DNA of 7,281 nt from Rhodobiaceae bacterium UBA6963 (lineage in GTDB: Bacteria > Pseudomonadota > Alphaproteobacteria > RS24). The stretch is from NCBI GenBank assembly GCA_002450335.1, contig DJZB01000032.1:20903-28183 (forward strand), read 5' to 3'. Both the position numbers and the translations under genes were made by a program. Shown here piece by piece: positions 6,819 to 7,281 of the stretch (position 1 is the stretch's first letter; each line of letters starts with the position of its first letter). Below the pieces are notes generated by a model that saw nothing but the letters and a program-made list of their open reading frames with translations, ran no database searches and was not told where the DNA came from.

Positions 6819-7223
6819 TTAAAAGGCGCGGATAATCTGCGCCTTTTTTGCTTTTCCTTTTGAGTTTTTTTTGTTTTTTATGGCTTTAAGGACTTGTGGA
6901 AGGTCATGCCCACGTTTCAGAACATGCCCGTGACTGTTAACCAATGCATACATGCCCTGCCTTTTATTTAGGGATGGGTTCTTCTCGATGCGATAAAGCG
7001 GCTGATCATGCGCGCGCTTGAAAACGCTGAAAACGGCTAAATCTTTTGTCGCGTCAATGCCATAATCACGCCAACGTCCATCAGCAACATGCTGTCCATA
7101 AAGAGATAAGATGATGTCCAGCTCTTGCCGAGTCCACATTGTCAGCTTTGAGGGACGAGCCGCGCGTTGTTTTTCAAGCTCAAAAGCATTGCCGACAAAT
7201 TGCAAGGATTTAGACTGACTCAT
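6819..7223 (-). CDS. DUF2794 family protein
   Basis: A 134-aa soluble protein with the conserved pattern of DUF2794: an FxRxEL-like segment here reading WTRQELDIILSLYG (30-43), then VADGRWRDYGID (46-57), AVFSVFKR (63-70), PLYRIEKNP (75-83), QGMYALV (89-95) and VLKRGHDL (101-108). The family is known from Alphaproteobacteria and has no established function. There is no signal peptide or membrane segment. The C-terminal tail is lysine-rich (KAIKNKKNSKGKAKKAQ), which might contact nucleic acid, but this is only a composition-based guess. ATG 7223 is supported by AGGA 7 bases upstream. The last codons double as the intrinsic terminator of the convergent BI-1 gene. Confidence 0.9.
   Translation of the reverse strand: MSQSKSLQFVGNAFELEKQRAARPSKLTMWTRQELDIILSLYGQHVADGRWRDYGIDATKDLAVFSVFKRAHDQPLYRIEKNPSLNKRQGMYALVNSHGHVLKRGHDLPQVLKAIKNKKNSKGKAKKAQIIRAF
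6821..6849 (+). terminator. Strong intrinsic terminator shared by two convergent genes
   Basis: AAAAGGCGC (6821-6829) and GCGCCTTTT (6839-6847) are exact reverse complements around a 9-base loop, with a run of six T (6844-6849) at the end. It lies 32 bases after the BI-1 stop. On the minus strand the same hairpin ends in TTTTAAA, so it may act in both directions. It lies entirely in the last codons of the convergent DUF2794 gene. Confidence 0.85.
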
Positions 7224-7226
7224 AGA

Positions 7227-7280
7227 CTAATCCTGACGTAAATTCGCCGGCAAGGCAAATGGTCTCTCACTTATGCGGCG
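7227..7280 (-). CDS. Possible C-terminal end of an upstream minus-strand gene (partial)
   Basis: One minus-strand frame is open from the window edge to a TAG at 7229-7227 and reads RRISERPFALPANLRQD. It would end 3 bases before the DUF2794 ATG, a typical operon spacing. Seventeen open codons are not significant alone. Another minus frame runs GTG to a TGA that overlaps the DUF2794 start, so the assignment is uncertain and no family is recognised. Confidence 0.25.
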   Translation of the reverse strand, partial: RRISERPFALPANLRQD

Positions 7281-7281
7281 A

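Noticed and set aside
7244..7281. TCGCCG / CGGCGA inverted repeat at the right edge
   Set aside because: The arms are six bases with a 26-base loop, no T tract, and are probably chance in GC-richer, possibly coding, sequence.

Overview
The window looks like a piece of an alphaproteobacterial chromosome with moderate base composition. The main taxonomic pointer is the last gene, a DUF2794 protein, a family known essentially from Alphaproteobacteria. The first gene begins with a glycine-rich 'LLAACGGGG' head of the kind seen on very large secreted adhesins of marine alphaproteobacteria such as the SAR116 group. That group-level placement is inference.

Positions 1-558 are AT-rich and hold no convincing gene. 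They contain short direct repeats, two hairpins and a TTGACA promoter candidate, and look like the regulatory leader of the gene that follows. Positions 559-1887 encode the most unusual object here: one uninterrupted reading frame that joins the N-terminal head of a large type I secretion (T1SS) cargo or adhesin to the C-terminal two thirds of an HlyD-family T1SS periplasmic adaptor. The simplest reading is an internal deletion that removed the adhesin body, whatever transport genes lay between, and the start of hlyD, leaving an in-frame scar. An assembly chimera is the main alternative.

Positions 1874-5976 are a conserved cell-envelope cluster. A TesA-like SGNH esterase lies on the minus strand. 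Divergent from it is a YbbA-type ABC ATPase followed by a large YbbP/FtsX-type permease. E. coli has the same divergent tesA/ybbA-ybbP arrangement. Here the two divergent start codons share the tetranucleotide CATG. The esterase and the HlyD-like frame converge and overlap by 14 bases at their 3' ends.

Positions 6072-6788 encode a seven-helix Bax inhibitor-1 family membrane protein, preceded by a perfect 16-base inverted repeat close to its ribosome binding site. The minus-strand DUF2794 gene (6819-7223) converges on it. A strong intrinsic terminator between them is made of the last codons of DUF2794 itself. A possible end of another minus-strand gene lies at the right edge.

Taken together, the esterase and the YbbA/YbbP transporter probably act on lipid or lipoprotein-like material at the inner membrane and periplasm. 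The BI-1 and DUF2794 genes are unrelated neighbours. No complete T1SS, mobile element, RNA gene or CRISPR array is visible.
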